A stretch of DNA of 64,000 nucleotides from Candidatus Gastranaerophilales bacterium (GCA_944323035.1 CALUQY010000009.1:1-64000), one strand, 5' to 3'. Shown: positions 24,540-33,296, counted from the stretch's first letter. Numbers and translations: made by a program. The notes: generated from the letters alone by a model not told the origin.

Positions 24540-25559
24540 TCAACGTTTTACACAACGAACTTTGAAGTCTGTTGCGTGCGCATAATCGTGATACAATACA
24601 CCGAGTGACATATGCAGATACCAGGCATCATCAATTGAAGCATTCAAAGAAGAAGACCAATATCTGTTCTCCTGTAAATTCCCGACCAGATTTCTATTTA
24701 CAAATAAAGATGCAAGTTCCTCTTTTGAAGGCATTCTATAATCTTGATCCAAATTCTTGCAAACAGATGCAACGTTACCAGAAGTATTGGAATCTACATC
24801 TTTTTGATAAGGATAAGGTGCTACAACGTTACTATCAGTAGGATAAAATGCCGTCAGGAACCCCATATCTTTACCAATAGTGTTTGGTCCTTTTGAGCCA
24901 TTCAAATCATATACAAAATTGGCACACATTTTTCTCTGCGTATAAATATCGTTTGGTTCAGACAGCAAAGTTGTGCAGCGGGGATTATAATAAACCGCAA
25001 TGCTTTCGCCGTTAGCAGTTTCAAAGGCAGCAACTTTTGTATTAATAGCAGAAAACTCCCTGCCGCTCCAATCTGAAATAACTATATTATCTTCATTCAA
25101 ATCGCCTATTGTTTTAGGCATTTCTATTTTAGAGGCAGCAAGAGTTGTAAGAGATGAGGCGAAGCCGCAATCAGTTAGATGCTCAGAATCACAAATATTA
25201 TTAATTTTCAAAACTTTTGCAAGCCCGTTTGTAACAAAAGTTTCGGCTGCAGTATCTTCTGTAACGCTCCCGCTCTCATCTTCTGTAAGAGTTCCATAAC
25301 CGTTTAGAGAAGGCATTAGTGCAATTGCCTGTGAAAATCGCGCATAAAGTGCTTTTCTCTGCGTGTTCCAAGTGCGTTCGTTTATGTTGCCCGTAAGGCT
25401 AGGTAACGTTATCGCCGCAACCACGCCGATTATCGTGAGGGATAATAAGATTTCTGCCATTGTGAATGCTAAATTCTTGCTCGGATTCAATTGTGGAAGT
25501 CGCTCAGCGACCGACTCGTCAATTGTGCCTGTTAAGAGAGGCCCCCCCCCCCCCTGCAT
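24540..25559 (-). CDS. Prepilin-like protein, copy 3
   Basis: Intact member of the prepilin family. From the ATG used here (25559) the protein starts M-Q-G-G-G-G, so the G tract itself is coding, then LLTGTIDESVAERLPQLNPS and the pilin helix AFTMAEILLSLTIIGVVAA. The body follows the family pattern and ends in a DUF1566-like tail (RMPSKEELASLFVNRNLVGN ... YWSSS ... DDAWYLHMS ... VRCVKR). This ATG has only a weak, distant SD. The better signals, SD AAAGGA and ATG at 25587, give a leader that at G13 ends at TGA 25519 and at G12 would fuse to the prepilin. Exported pilin-like adhesin is the likely role. Confidence 0.82.
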   Translation of the reverse strand: MQGGGGPLLTGTIDESVAERLPQLNPSKNLAFTMAEILLSLTIIGVVAAITLPSLTGNINERTWNTQRKALYARFSQAIALMPSLNGYGTLTEDESGSVTEDTAAETFVTNGLAKVLKINNICDSEHLTDCGFASSLTTLAASKIEMPKTIGDLNEDNIVISDWSGREFSAINTKVAAFETANGESIAVYYNPRCTTLLSEPNDIYTQRKMCANFVYDLNGSKGPNTIGKDMGFLTAFYPTDSNVVAPYPYQKDVDSNTSGNVASVCKNLDQDYRMPSKEELASLFVNRNLVGNLQENRYWSSSLNASIDDAWYLHMSLGVLYHDYAHATDFKVRCVKR

Positions 25560-25587
25560 TTGTTAATACATTCCTGCGTTTTTTCAT
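25519..25587 (-). other. Leader ORF of prepilin copy 3, out of frame at G13
   Basis: ATG AAA AAA CGC AGG... through four GGG codons to TGA at 25519-25521. One G fewer would continue into the prepilin frame. Confidence 0.6.
25542..25554 (-). repeat. G13 homopolymer, prepilin copy 3
   Basis: Thirteen C on the plus strand, flanked by the same CCTCTCTTAACAGG coding-strand sequence as copies 1 and 4. Confidence 0.85.
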
Positions 25588-25754
25588 AAGTTCTTCTATC
25601 CTTTCTGGCTTCCCGCCATTATCTAATTATGATACCGGCTTTTCTTGCTCGACTCGCCGAAAACGAGTTACGTGCGTCACGCACTCCACTCTCGGCTCGC
25701 TCGCGCTGACCGCCGGTCCTTTCTTTTGTTCCGTTGGGCTGGAAAGCCCAAACT

Positions 25755-25866
25755 ACTTTATCATAAGGCAATAGGTCATTAAGGCATTAGGGCAATAGGA
25801 CTTTTTTTATCCATTCGGTCATTACGACTCATTGCCTTATTCTCTTATTGCCTTATTGCCTTTTTC
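25755..25866 (-). repeat. 8-bp tandem repeat tracts, prepilin 3 5' leader
   Basis: GGCAATA/GGCATTA-type units at about 25761-25796 and TTATTGCC-type units at about 25830-25861. In this copy the first tract differs from the TATTAACT units of copies 1, 2 and 4. Confidence 0.65.
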
Positions 25867-25895
25867 ATTATGTACGATTTTTTCATTTTAGTCAA
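25867..25895 (-). promoter_or_regulatory. Promoter of prepilin copy 3
   Basis: Minus strand: TTGACT (25890-25895), 17 nt, CATAAT (25867-25872), directly after the gltX hairpin. Confidence 0.8.
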
Positions 25896-25896
25896 G

Positions 25897-25925
25897 AGTG
25901 AGGGCGCCCTGCGGGCGCCCTCACT
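25897..25925 (-). terminator. Strong hairpin after gltX
   Basis: Perfect 13-bp stem AGTGAGGGCGCCC / GGGCGCCCTCACT with a 3-base loop, five bases past the gltX stop. There is no clear T tract, so it may stabilise or insulate rather than terminate by itself. Confidence 0.65.
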
Positions 25926-25929
25926 TCAA

Positions 25930-27393
25930 CTATTTAATTGCTTTTTCAACTCTTTTAAGAACTTTATCTTTACCAAGAATTGCAAGGGTTGCGGTCATAT
26001 CTGCACCGCGGGTTCTGCCTGTAACCGCTGCACGTATTGCCCACATAGTTTGTTTTGGCTTAATACCTTTTTCTTTGAACTCTCCGCGGAAAACTTCCAG
26101 TTTTTCGTGAAGGTTTTCTTCTTCAAATTCCCAATCTTTTGCCTGTCTGGCAAACTCTTTAAGAACTTCTTGCGAAACTTCCGTATCAAGGACATCCCTT
26201 TGAACTTCGGGTTCTATTTCGACTGTTTCACCGAAGAAATAAGGAACAGCGTCAGTAATATCAGAGAGGATTACGAGCGGTTCGCGGGTAACTTCAACCA
26301 TTCTTGTATACTGCGCATCAGTAAGTTCTGACAGGTCGTATTTTGTAAGGAACGGTTTCAATTTTTCTTTCAGAGTTTCTATATCAAGCATTTTGATATA
26401 GTGGCTGTTCATCCAGTTTAACTTGTCATATTCAAAGATTGAGTTGGAAGAAGAAACATCACCAATTCTAAAATCTTTAGCGATTTCATCAACGGTTTTA
26501 ATTTCTTCCCCGTCAGAAGGCGACCAGCCTAAAAGTGCGACAAAGTTAATCAAAGCTTCTGTCAGATAACCTTTTTCAACGAATTCGCTGACAGCAGTCG
26601 CGCCGTGTCTTTTTGACAATTTGCTTCTGTCAGGCGCCAGAATCATGCCGAGGTGCCCGAATTTAGGAACTTCCGCGCCCAGAGCTTCATAGATTAAAAT
26701 TTGTTTGAAGGTATTTGAAATATGATCTTCGCCGCGGATAATATGAGAAATCTTCATCAGCATATCATCAACTACAACAGCAAAGTTATAAGTCGGTGTT
26801 CCGTTAGATTTCATAATAACAAAGTCGCCGAAAAGGTCAGTATTTTGTTTTAATTCACCTTTAACTAAATCGTTAAAAGAGAGTTCGCTTGTCGGGTGGA
26901 AAGCTTTTTGAGCTTTTGAAATATTAAATCTGATAGCCGGTTTTCTGCCTTCAGCGATTAATTTAGCTTTTTCTTCCGGCGTAAGATGTTCGCATTTTTT
27001 AGAATAAACATAAGCCTGTTTATTAGCTGTTGCGATTTCTTTTTCGTGTTCAAGCTCTTCCGGTGTGCAGAAGCATTCATAAGCAAATCCGTTATCTAGC
27101 AGCATTTGCGCATATTTAGGGTAAATATCAAACCTTTCGGATTGAGTATAAGGCCCGTATTCACCGCCGACATCCGGCCCTTCATCCCAGTTCAGCCCGA
27201 GAGCCTTTAAACTGTCAAAAATATTATCAATATAAGCCTGAGATGTTCTCTCAGCATCGGTATCTTCAATTCTTAAAACGAATTTACCATTATTTTTCTT
27301 TGCAAACAAATAGTTAAATAGTGCAGTTCTTGCAGTCCCAACGTGTAAATTTCCGCTCGGTGACGGTGCAATTCTAACTCTAACTTCTGACAT
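25930..27393 (-). CDS. gltX: Glutamyl-tRNA synthetase
   Basis: Class I synthetase of 487 residues that charges tRNA-Glu. Seen: HIGH-equivalent APSPSGNLHVGTARTALFNYLFAK at the N-terminus, the acceptor-domain cysteines CFCTPEEL and KKCEHL, and KMSKS-equivalent DRSKLSKRHGA, followed by an all-helical anticodon-binding C-terminus. Whether it is discriminating or also charges tRNA-Gln cannot be read from the sequence. The ATG at 27393 is preceded by the SD AAAGG; an upstream in-frame ATG at 27423 has no SD. A hairpin follows the stop codon. Confidence 0.96.
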   Translation of the reverse strand: MSEVRVRIAPSPSGNLHVGTARTALFNYLFAKKNNGKFVLRIEDTDAERTSQAYIDNIFDSLKALGLNWDEGPDVGGEYGPYTQSERFDIYPKYAQMLLDNGFAYECFCTPEELEHEKEIATANKQAYVYSKKCEHLTPEEKAKLIAEGRKPAIRFNISKAQKAFHPTSELSFNDLVKGELKQNTDLFGDFVIMKSNGTPTYNFAVVVDDMLMKISHIIRGEDHISNTFKQILIYEALGAEVPKFGHLGMILAPDRSKLSKRHGATAVSEFVEKGYLTEALINFVALLGWSPSDGEEIKTVDEIAKDFRIGDVSSSNSIFEYDKLNWMNSHYIKMLDIETLKEKLKPFLTKYDLSELTDAQYTRMVEVTREPLVILSDITDAVPYFFGETVEIEPEVQRDVLDTEVSQEVLKEFARQAKDWEFEEENLHEKLEVFRGEFKEKGIKPKQTMWAIRAAVTGRTRGADMTATLAILGKDKVLKRVEKAIK

Positions 27394-27436
27394 TTTATAA
27401 CCTTCTTTCTTAAATTTCGGCAATATTAGCTCCTGA

Positions 27437-27475
27437 CAAATTCAAAACGGTTGTTATCAACAACCGTAGAATTTG
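27437..27475. repeat. Long hairpin upstream of gltX
   Basis: CAAATTC .. ACGGTTGT TATC ACAACCGT .. GAATTTG forms a near-continuous stem of about 17 bp. It lies upstream of gltX on its template side and could act in the gltX leader. Confidence 0.5.
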
Positions 27476-27569
27476 AAACGTCGCTATCGTAGTGTTTCGC
27501 CACCTGCTGCCCCCGCTCACGCGCGGTCACACTGTGGCTACACCGGCTGACGCATATAAAATACCATGA

Positions 27570-27600
27570 GCACAATCTTTTTTCAAGAAAAAAGATTAAT
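27570..27600. terminator. A/T-rich hairpin between gltX leader and the 27692 gene
   Basis: AATCTTTTTT CAAG AAAAAAGATT followed by AATTTTTG. It fits a bidirectional terminator in shape but the stem is almost all A/T, so confidence is low. Confidence 0.3.
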
Positions 27601-27691
27601 TTTTGTAAAAATTTCTGTTGCACTAGCAAAAAAATATCTTTATCAGTATTGATATGCTATCATCAAAGTATCTTCAAAGTGGAGGCTGAAA

Positions 27692-28486
27692 GTGGTCGTA
27701 TCCGGCATCAATAATTATCAAACACAGACTTTAAATTTCGGTGCAAAAACCCGCTCTGAACGCGAAGCTGAAAAACAAAAATCATACACACGTATGGTTA
27801 ATGTTGTAATGCCGGAAGAGGATTTGCTTATTCTTGATGCTGCCAAAAAGGCTAAACGGGAAAGAGAATTAAAAGAAAAAGCACGCAGGGAAGAAGAAGC
27901 GCGTTCACAAACCTCTGAAAAGCAGTATAAACAAGATGTAAAAGAACTTAAAGATACGCAAAAAATAATAAAAGATATAACGCAGGGTGATAAAGATTCA
28001 AACTTGCTTGCCGGCGGAACATTAAAGAAAATCGGTACAGCCGCAGATATTTTAATCACAGCAACGTTAAGCGGTATGGCGCTTCACTGGAGTACGGGCA
28101 AAGCTTTCATTATGCTTAATAAATTCTTTAAAAAGCCAAAAGTTGCCAAGGTTATAAATAACGTTAAACGCCCGTTCCAAATTATCGGCTCGTCTATAGC
28201 GGAAGGCGCGCAAACCGCATGGCATTCTATGACACGCAAAGTTAAAGCAACCGATAGCGGTAAAAAATTCATCAACTCTAAACCGGTACAAAAAATCAAT
28301 GAAGGACTTGATGAAATCAAAACTTCATACAAAAACTTTAAAGCAGATGCAAAAGCTCTTACCGTAAATGATATCAAATCCGGTATATCAACAGTATTTG
28401 GCGTAAGCGGATTCGGCGCGGCAGTCGTTGAAAAACTCGACAAATTATCATCTAAAAAAACAGATAAAGAACAAAAGGACGAATAA
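27692..28486 (+). CDS. Motif-bearing protein with charged coiled region and one hydrophobic segment
   Basis: A 264-residue protein of unknown function. It starts at GTG with a strong SD (GGAGG). The N-terminus holds S-G-I-N-N-Y and T-L-N-F-G-A-K, the short motif seen in the 5986 and 6425 genes. A highly charged helical stretch (about residues 28-110, with KKAKRERELKEKARREEEAR) follows, and then a moderately hydrophobic segment (AADILITATLSGMALHW). The C-terminal part is basic and ends near FGVSGFGAAVVEKLDKLSS. Its stop overlaps the start of the next motif-bearing gene (TAATG), so the two are translationally coupled. Confidence 0.72.
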   Translation: MVVSGINNYQTQTLNFGAKTRSEREAEKQKSYTRMVNVVMPEEDLLILDAAKKAKRERELKEKARREEEARSQTSEKQYKQDVKELKDTQKIIKDITQGDKDSNLLAGGTLKKIGTAADILITATLSGMALHWSTGKAFIMLNKFFKKPKVAKVINNVKRPFQIIGSSIAEGAQTAWHSMTRKVKATDSGKKFINSKPVQKINEGLDEIKTSYKNFKADAKALTVNDIKSGISTVFGVSGFGAAVVEKLDKLSSKKTDKEQKDE

Positions 28487-28974
28487 TGTATATTACCCCG
28501 GTCAATAACGTTATATATTTTCGTGCTAAAACTACCGATGAGGACAGGGACAAGAAAAAAGTTACACCTCAAGACGCCGCGGTAGCAACCGGTGCTGCCG
28601 GCGCAACAGGTTCTGCAATAGCGAGCAAAGGAACATTTAAATCGTTTTCACAGGCAAACAAAAAACTTAATACGACCGCTAAAAATCTTAAAACCGGACT
28701 CGAAACCGCAACCGACGTTTCTAAAAAGGCTCACGGCATACTTGGTAAATTCAAAGCCAACTGCCTGCATTTTAAAGAAAAATTTATAGATTTCGGCAAA
28801 GGCGTTTCAAACTCAAACCTTCTGAAACCAATCCTTGAAAGTAAGGCCTACAAAGGTGCCGCAACCGTTGCCGGCGGTGCAACAGCAGGCATCGTTGCAA
28901 TCTCCGGAATAGGCGAAATGTTCAATACTTTCGCTAAAAAAGCCCAACAGTTCTCTACAGATAATGATGATTAA
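28486..28974 (+). CDS. Motif-bearing small protein, Ala/Gly-rich
   Basis: A 162-residue hypothetical protein beginning M-Y-I-T-P-V-N-N-V-I-Y-F-R-A-K, a compact form of the ITPV...F-x-A-K motif. Two Ala/Gly-rich hydrophobic stretches (AAVATGAAGATGSAIAS and GAATVAGGATAGIVAISGIG) flank a basic central region. It overlaps the stop codon of the preceding gene by one base and shares its promoter. The order of features (motif, charged region, Gly/Ala-rich segment near the C-terminus) resembles the preceding protein, so the two may be distant paralogues or partners. No known family recognised. Confidence 0.7.
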   Translation: MYITPVNNVIYFRAKTTDEDRDKKKVTPQDAAVATGAAGATGSAIASKGTFKSFSQANKKLNTTAKNLKTGLETATDVSKKAHGILGKFKANCLHFKEKFIDFGKGVSNSNLLKPILESKAYKGAATVAGGATAGIVAISGIGEMFNTFAKKAQQFSTDNDD

Positions 28975-28983
28975 GACTTTTTA

Positions 28984-29001
28984 TGCTAAAATTCTTTTAT
29001 G
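28984..29001 (+). promoter_or_regulatory. Extended -10 box six bases before the folP ATG
   Basis: TGC-TAAAAT (box 28987-28992), six bases, ATG at 28999; no SD. Predicts a leaderless mRNA. Confidence 0.6.
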
Positions 29002-30126
29002 AACGATTTTGTTATAAAAGAAATTTTGAATGCAGATTTAATAAATGAAATCCGTGCAATCGGATTTGACAAAAACTATGCACCTTTTGTCATTGACAAA
29101 TACGATTATAAAAACCTGAAAATTTACAACCTGACAGTTCCGCAGGCAAATATTCTAAAACAAACCGCGCTTTCGGTCGGTGCTGATTGTGCGACACACA
29201 GAGAGGTTATAACAGGAAAGGCTGAACAGTCCGACTGCATTTTAGGCGGAAGCGTTTCCGCCTTAAAAAAGATTGCGGCAAAACTTGAAGGACAGCCTTT
29301 TGGATTGAAATTTCTTAAAGACGCAATTTTAAAACAGCTTGAGCCAATGCCGCCGGTTCAAACAAAACTTGTCGGCATCCTTAACCTTACCCAAAACTCA
29401 TTTTCTGACGGCGGGCTTTATTGGGATTTTGAAAGCGCAAAAGAAAAATTTTTATCACTAATAGCAGACGGCGCTGACATTATTGACATCGGTGCAGAAA
29501 GCACAAAACCTTTTTCACAGCCGGTCAGTGCGAAAAATCAGCTCGAAAAACTTATGCCGATTCTGGATTTTGCAAAATCACACGATGTAAAAATCAGCAT
29601 CGACACCCGCAGCGCAGATGTTGCAGAAGAAGTTCTACGCAACGGAAACTATATTATCAACGATGTTTCAGGGCTTGATTATGATGAAAATATGGCAGGG
29701 GTAATCGCAAAATACAACGCTCCGGTTATTCTTCAGCATTCAAAAGGAACGCCTGAAACAATGCAGGTTTCACCGCAATACGAAAACCTTATGGATGAAA
29801 TTTTCTTTACTTTGCGACAAAAGATTACAAAAGCCCGCACATCAGGCATTGAAAACATAATAATCGACCCCGGAATAGGTTTTGGCAAAACTGCCGCGAA
29901 TAACGTTGAAATAATAAAACGCATCGGAGAGCTTAAAAGTCTTGGCTGTCCGATAATGCTCGGGGCTTCACGCAAATCATTCTTAGGTGTTGAAGGAAAT
30001 GACAACGACTTGAAAGACTCGCTGACGCTTGCATATAATGCGTTAGCAATACAGGCGGGGGTAGACTATTTAAGAGTCCACAATGTCCGCCTGCATAAAA
30101 AGTTTCTTGAAAGTTTTAACGTTTAA
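28999..30126 (+). CDS. folP: Dihydropteroate synthase with N-terminal extension
   Basis: Makes dihydropteroate from pABA and dihydropterin pyrophosphate in folate synthesis. The TIM-barrel core starts near residue 120 with LVGILNLTQNSFSDGG (pterin-site N, D, S). It continues with DIIDIGAESTKPFS, SIDTRSADV, NDVSGL, ILQHSKGTPETM, IIDPGIGFGK, LGASRKSFLG and a final RVHNV. These are the standard DHPS landmarks. Total length is 375, about 100 residues more than the E. coli enzyme because of an N-terminal domain (residues 1-115) that I do not recognise. A -10 box sits six bases before the ATG. Confidence 0.92.
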   Translation: MNDFVIKEILNADLINEIRAIGFDKNYAPFVIDKYDYKNLKIYNLTVPQANILKQTALSVGADCATHREVITGKAEQSDCILGGSVSALKKIAAKLEGQPFGLKFLKDAILKQLEPMPPVQTKLVGILNLTQNSFSDGGLYWDFESAKEKFLSLIADGADIIDIGAESTKPFSQPVSAKNQLEKLMPILDFAKSHDVKISIDTRSADVAEEVLRNGNYIINDVSGLDYDENMAGVIAKYNAPVILQHSKGTPETMQVSPQYENLMDEIFFTLRQKITKARTSGIENIIIDPGIGFGKTAANNVEIIKRIGELKSLGCPIMLGASRKSFLGVEGNDNDLKDSLTLAYNALAIQAGVDYLRVHNVRLHKKFLESFNV

Positions 30127-30150
30127 GACCAGCCCCGTACGACAGGTGTG

Positions 30151-31125
30151 TTAACGTTTGACGCACCGCACCGCGAGGTTGTCAATAGCCATGTGGTTCA
30201 TAACCCCTACTGAGAACTTGACATACCACGCTTCATCAATGGAAGATGATAAAGAAGATGACCAGTACCTATCCTGTGTCATATTACCGATTAAATTTTT
30301 ATTGATGAACAAAGCCCCCAGTTCTTCTTTTGACGGCATCCGGTAGTCGCTATCCTGATTTTTACAAATACCGCTTACATCATCCATCGCAACAGCCGTT
30401 GATGCATCATTAGGCTGTGGATACGGTGCAACTATCAAACTGTCCGTCGGATAAAATACCGTAATAACACCCATATCTTTGCCTATTGTATTTGGGCCCT
30501 TGTTGCCATTTAAATCATAAAGGAAATTAGCACACATTTTCTTCTGCACATAGATATAATTCGGCTCGGCTAAAAGCGTTGTACAGCGCGGATTATAATA
30601 AAGTGCAATACTTTCGCCGTTTGCAGTTTCAAATGCGGCGGCTTTGGAATTAATCTGCGAATAAGAATGCATACTACCAGAACCACCGGAAGCCCAAACT
30701 ACAGATACCGAGGTATTCAAAGGATTTAACGCTTCAAGGTCAATCGGGAAATCCATCTGGCTGCCTGCAAGAGTCGTAACTTTTTCCGGCAAACCGCAGT
30801 CATCGAGGTGTTCATTATCACAAATATTATTAATTTTTAAAACCTTTGATAATCCGCCGGTCAAGAAAGTTTCCGCGACATTATCCACACCGTCGCCGGC
30901 GCCGGGAGAGGATTCCTCCTGCAGCGTACCATAACCGTTTAAAGAATCCATTAACGGTATTGCCTGTGACAAGCGGGCATAAAGCGCTTTTCTCTGCGTG
31001 TTCCAAGTGCGTTCGTTTATGTTGCCGGTAAGTGACGGAAGCGTTATCGCTGCAACCACACCGATTATCGTGAGGGATAATAAGATTTCTGCCATTGTGA
31101 ATGCTAAATTCTTGCTCGGATTCAA
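30151..31125 (-). CDS. Prepilin-like protein, copy 4
   Basis: Intact family member; from the TTG used here it starts M-N-P-S-K-N-L and enters the pilin helix AFTMAEILLSLTIIGVVAA. Body: RKALYARLSQAIPLMDSLNGYG, KAAAFETANGESIALYYNPRC, KMCANFLYDLNGNKGPN. The tail is DUF1566-like (YRMPSKEELGALFINKNLIGN ... RYWSSS ... DEAWYVKFSVG ... VRCVKR). The TTG has no SD. The better signals are SD AAAGGA and ATG at 31219, whose frame is one base off at G13 and would join at G12. The leader region from the G tract to the helix is nearly identical in DNA to copy 3, which points to recent duplication or gene conversion. Confidence 0.82.
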   Translation of the reverse strand: MNPSKNLAFTMAEILLSLTIIGVVAAITLPSLTGNINERTWNTQRKALYARLSQAIPLMDSLNGYGTLQEESSPGAGDGVDNVAETFLTGGLSKVLKINNICDNEHLDDCGLPEKVTTLAGSQMDFPIDLEALNPLNTSVSVVWASGGSGSMHSYSQINSKAAAFETANGESIALYYNPRCTTLLAEPNYIYVQKKMCANFLYDLNGNKGPNTIGKDMGVITVFYPTDSLIVAPYPQPNDASTAVAMDDVSGICKNQDSDYRMPSKEELGALFINKNLIGNMTQDRYWSSSLSSSIDEAWYVKFSVGVMNHMAIDNLAVRCVKR

Positions 31126-31176
31126 TTGTGGAAGTCGCTCAGCGGCCGACTCGTCAATTGTGCCTGTTAAGAGAGG

Positions 31177-31189
31177 CCCCCCCCCCCCC
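31177..31189 (-). repeat. G13 homopolymer, prepilin copy 4
   Basis: Thirteen C on the plus strand. In the leader ORF starting at 31219 it leads to the same early TGA as in copy 3. Confidence 0.85.
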
Positions 31190-31307
31190 TGATAAAATCC
31201 TTACATTTCGATTTTTCATTCTTTCCATCCTTTCTTTTTTTCTAGTTAATCAGTTAATTAGGATTATGGGAGTTTATCCGGGTTTATTCTCGTCAATTCG
31301 GTCATAT

Positions 31308-31400
31308 TCCTTATTAACTCTTTAACCTATTAACTTATTAACTTTTATCGTCCATTCGACAATAATGACTCTTTGCCTTATTCTCTTATTGCCTCTTTCA
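31308..31400 (-). repeat. 8-bp tandem repeat tracts, prepilin 4 5' leader
   Basis: TATTAACT-type units at about 31310-31344 and TTATTGCC-type units at about 31373-31400, same arrangement as copy 1. Confidence 0.75.
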
Positions 31401-31428
31401 TTATGTACCATGTTTTCATTTTAGTCAA
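31400..31428 (-). promoter_or_regulatory. Promoter of prepilin copy 4
   Basis: Minus strand: TTGACT (31423-31428), 17 nt, CATAAT (31400-31405). Confidence 0.8.
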
Positions 31429-31575
31429 GAGCCTGAAGAAATTACTCCTTTTGCTAATTTATATTATTCACGCCTTGATTTACCATACAAATAATCTATT
31501 AGCTTTACAATTACTATATTTTCATCATTCATAAATGCCGGAATAAACGCTAGAATAAGTTTGGAAGGGAATTTT

Positions 31576-31893
31576 ATGAAAAGTATTAAAGGATTACTGG
31601 GGAAAAGAATAAAAGAACTTAGACAGTCTAAACACCTGTCACAGCAAGAATTAGCAGAAAAAATAGGGATTGATCAGAGAAATTTAAGCAATATTGAATG
31701 CGGAAACACTTTCCCTTCAAAATCTCTTACGCGCTTAGCCGCAGCTTTAAACATAGATTTACAGGAACTTTTTGACTTTGACCATTACAAAACCGATGAA
31801 AGCAGCATGATTGAATACATTCAGAAAAATTTAGCGAGCCTTTCACCGTCTGATTTGAGAACAGTTTACAGACTTATCAAATCTATGCATTAG
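31576..31893 (+). CDS. XRE-family HTH regulator
   Basis: A 105-residue protein with an N-terminal Cro/C1 helix-turn-helix (residues about 8-62: LGKRIKELRQSKHLSQQELA ... IGIDQRNLSNIECGNTFPS) and a short helical C-terminal tail (residues 70-105). It probably acts as a dimeric repressor, but no target site is evident. The ATG at 31576 has the SD GGAAGGGA; an in-frame ATG 15 bases upstream overlaps that SD. Its end overlaps the convergent MFS gene by 11 bases. No mobile-element genes are nearby. Confidence 0.88.
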   Translation: MKSIKGLLGKRIKELRQSKHLSQQELAEKIGIDQRNLSNIECGNTFPSKSLTRLAAALNIDLQELFDFDHYKTDESSMIEYIQKNLASLSPSDLRTVYRLIKSMH

Positions 31894-33259
31894 TTTTTTC
31901 GTCAATAGAATTAGTTATTAACGCGGCTATCATTAAGCATAGTGCACCGATTAAAAATGCGTCTTCCCAGTGGTAATTGATAAGCCCTTGTGCATAGGCA
32001 AAACCGGTTTTGGAAATCATCCACGCAACAATTGTGCAAACAAAAACCTGCGGGCCGGCTATGAATATGTTAAATATTCCCATTACAGAACCTTCTGTCC
32101 CTTTTTTAATATATTTTGAAAGCATCGCAAACGGCAATGCGCAGATACTTGCCCAGCCAATACCGGCAACTGCCATAAAAAACGCAACTTCAACAACTTT
32201 TTTACAGAAAAACATTCCGATATATGCAAGAATCATTGTTATTAATGAGAAAATATGCACTTTCTTATTACCGAATTTTTCTGACACAATCCCTATCGGA
32301 ATCGCTACCAGAAAACAAATAAGATTAAATATTGCAAAACAAATAGAAGAAAAATTTGTTCCGGCAAGGGTTTCAGCCTGATACATCATTTTTACGCCCG
32401 AAGATACAGTCGTTAAATCCGGCACATTATAAATTGTATGCACGCAATACTGGGTAAAAAATATCATCATACACATAGTACCAATCCAGGTAAAAAACTG
32501 CATTGTACAAATTTTACCGACTTCAGGCGACATACGGAAAAATTCGTTTAAAGCTGTCAAAAAGGATTTTTCTTCAACTTTAACTTCCTCTTCAACGGCC
32601 TTTACCATTTTATGTTCTTTAATTTTCAGGCAGGTCCAGCTCATTGCGAGCAAAAATGCAAGAGCAGCCATAACAAACTGTGCTCTTATTGACATCTGAT
32701 ACCCGAATACCATTTTTAAAATCGGCGCAGCACCTGCCGCAACAACCGATCCCAGACCTATAGCAAGGCTAATATATGAATTTGCGATAGAATACTGTTC
32801 TTCAGGAACAACATCCGGAACAAGTGCTCTATAAGGTCCTTGCGCGACATTAACACACGCGTCAATAACCCAGATCATCAACGCCGCAATCAAAAGACCC
32901 GTCCAAATAGGAACTTCTACCCCGAATGTTCGTTGGATAAGCATTGCCAATCTGCCGGAATTAGGGAAAATCAAAAGTGCAACTGCTGCAATAACGGCTC
33001 CAGCAAGAAGATACGGCCTCCTTCTGCCAAACGGTGAAACCGTTTTATCACTCAATGCCCCGATTAATGGTTGGACAACCATGCCGGTAAACGGGCCGGC
33101 AAGCCATATTAGACCGTAAAGGAATGGAGAAGCTCCAAGGTGTTCGGTTACGGGACCTGATAAAATTATACGCATTTGCCAGGCAAATTGTAAGCCGAAA
33201 AAACCCAGACAGAAGTTTAAAAATTGAACCGTAGAAAACTTCTTTAATTGATTCTCCAT
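31883..33259 (-). CDS. MFS transporter, sugar (SUT/GPH-like) type
   Basis: A 458-residue inner-membrane carrier with about 12 helices. The motif-A loop GALSDKTVSPFGRRRPYLLAG and the preceding WLAGPFTGMVVQPLIG match the sucrose/maltose (SUT, SLC45) and GPH-type sugar:cation symporters. A cytoplasmic loop between helices 6 and 7 is rich in Glu and Lys (KMVKAVEEEVKVEEKSF). The substrate is therefore probably a disaccharide or related sugar, by family. No glycosidase or sugar kinase is adjacent. It is separated from rpsO upstream by a strong terminator. Confidence 0.8.
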   Translation of the reverse strand: MENQLKKFSTVQFLNFCLGFFGLQFAWQMRIILSGPVTEHLGASPFLYGLIWLAGPFTGMVVQPLIGALSDKTVSPFGRRRPYLLAGAVIAAVALLIFPNSGRLAMLIQRTFGVEVPIWTGLLIAALMIWVIDACVNVAQGPYRALVPDVVPEEQYSIANSYISLAIGLGSVVAAGAAPILKMVFGYQMSIRAQFVMAALAFLLAMSWTCLKIKEHKMVKAVEEEVKVEEKSFLTALNEFFRMSPEVGKICTMQFFTWIGTMCMMIFFTQYCVHTIYNVPDLTTVSSGVKMMYQAETLAGTNFSSICFAIFNLICFLVAIPIGIVSEKFGNKKVHIFSLITMILAYIGMFFCKKVVEVAFFMAVAGIGWASICALPFAMLSKYIKKGTEGSVMGIFNIFIAGPQVFVCTIVAWMISKTGFAYAQGLINYHWEDAFLIGALCLMIAALITNSIDEKTNA

Positions 33260-33296
33260 TTATAAAATCTCTCCTAAAACACATCATCTGTTTATA

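Noticed and set aside
24540-25559. Diversity-generating retroelement target protein
   Set aside because: The lectin-like tails suggested it, but there is no reverse transcriptase, no template repeat and no AAY-rich variable codons in the window.
27692-28974. Prophage or mobile-element genes
   Set aside because: The small unknown proteins and HTH genes invited this, but no integrase, terminase, capsid or transposase is seen and composition is even.
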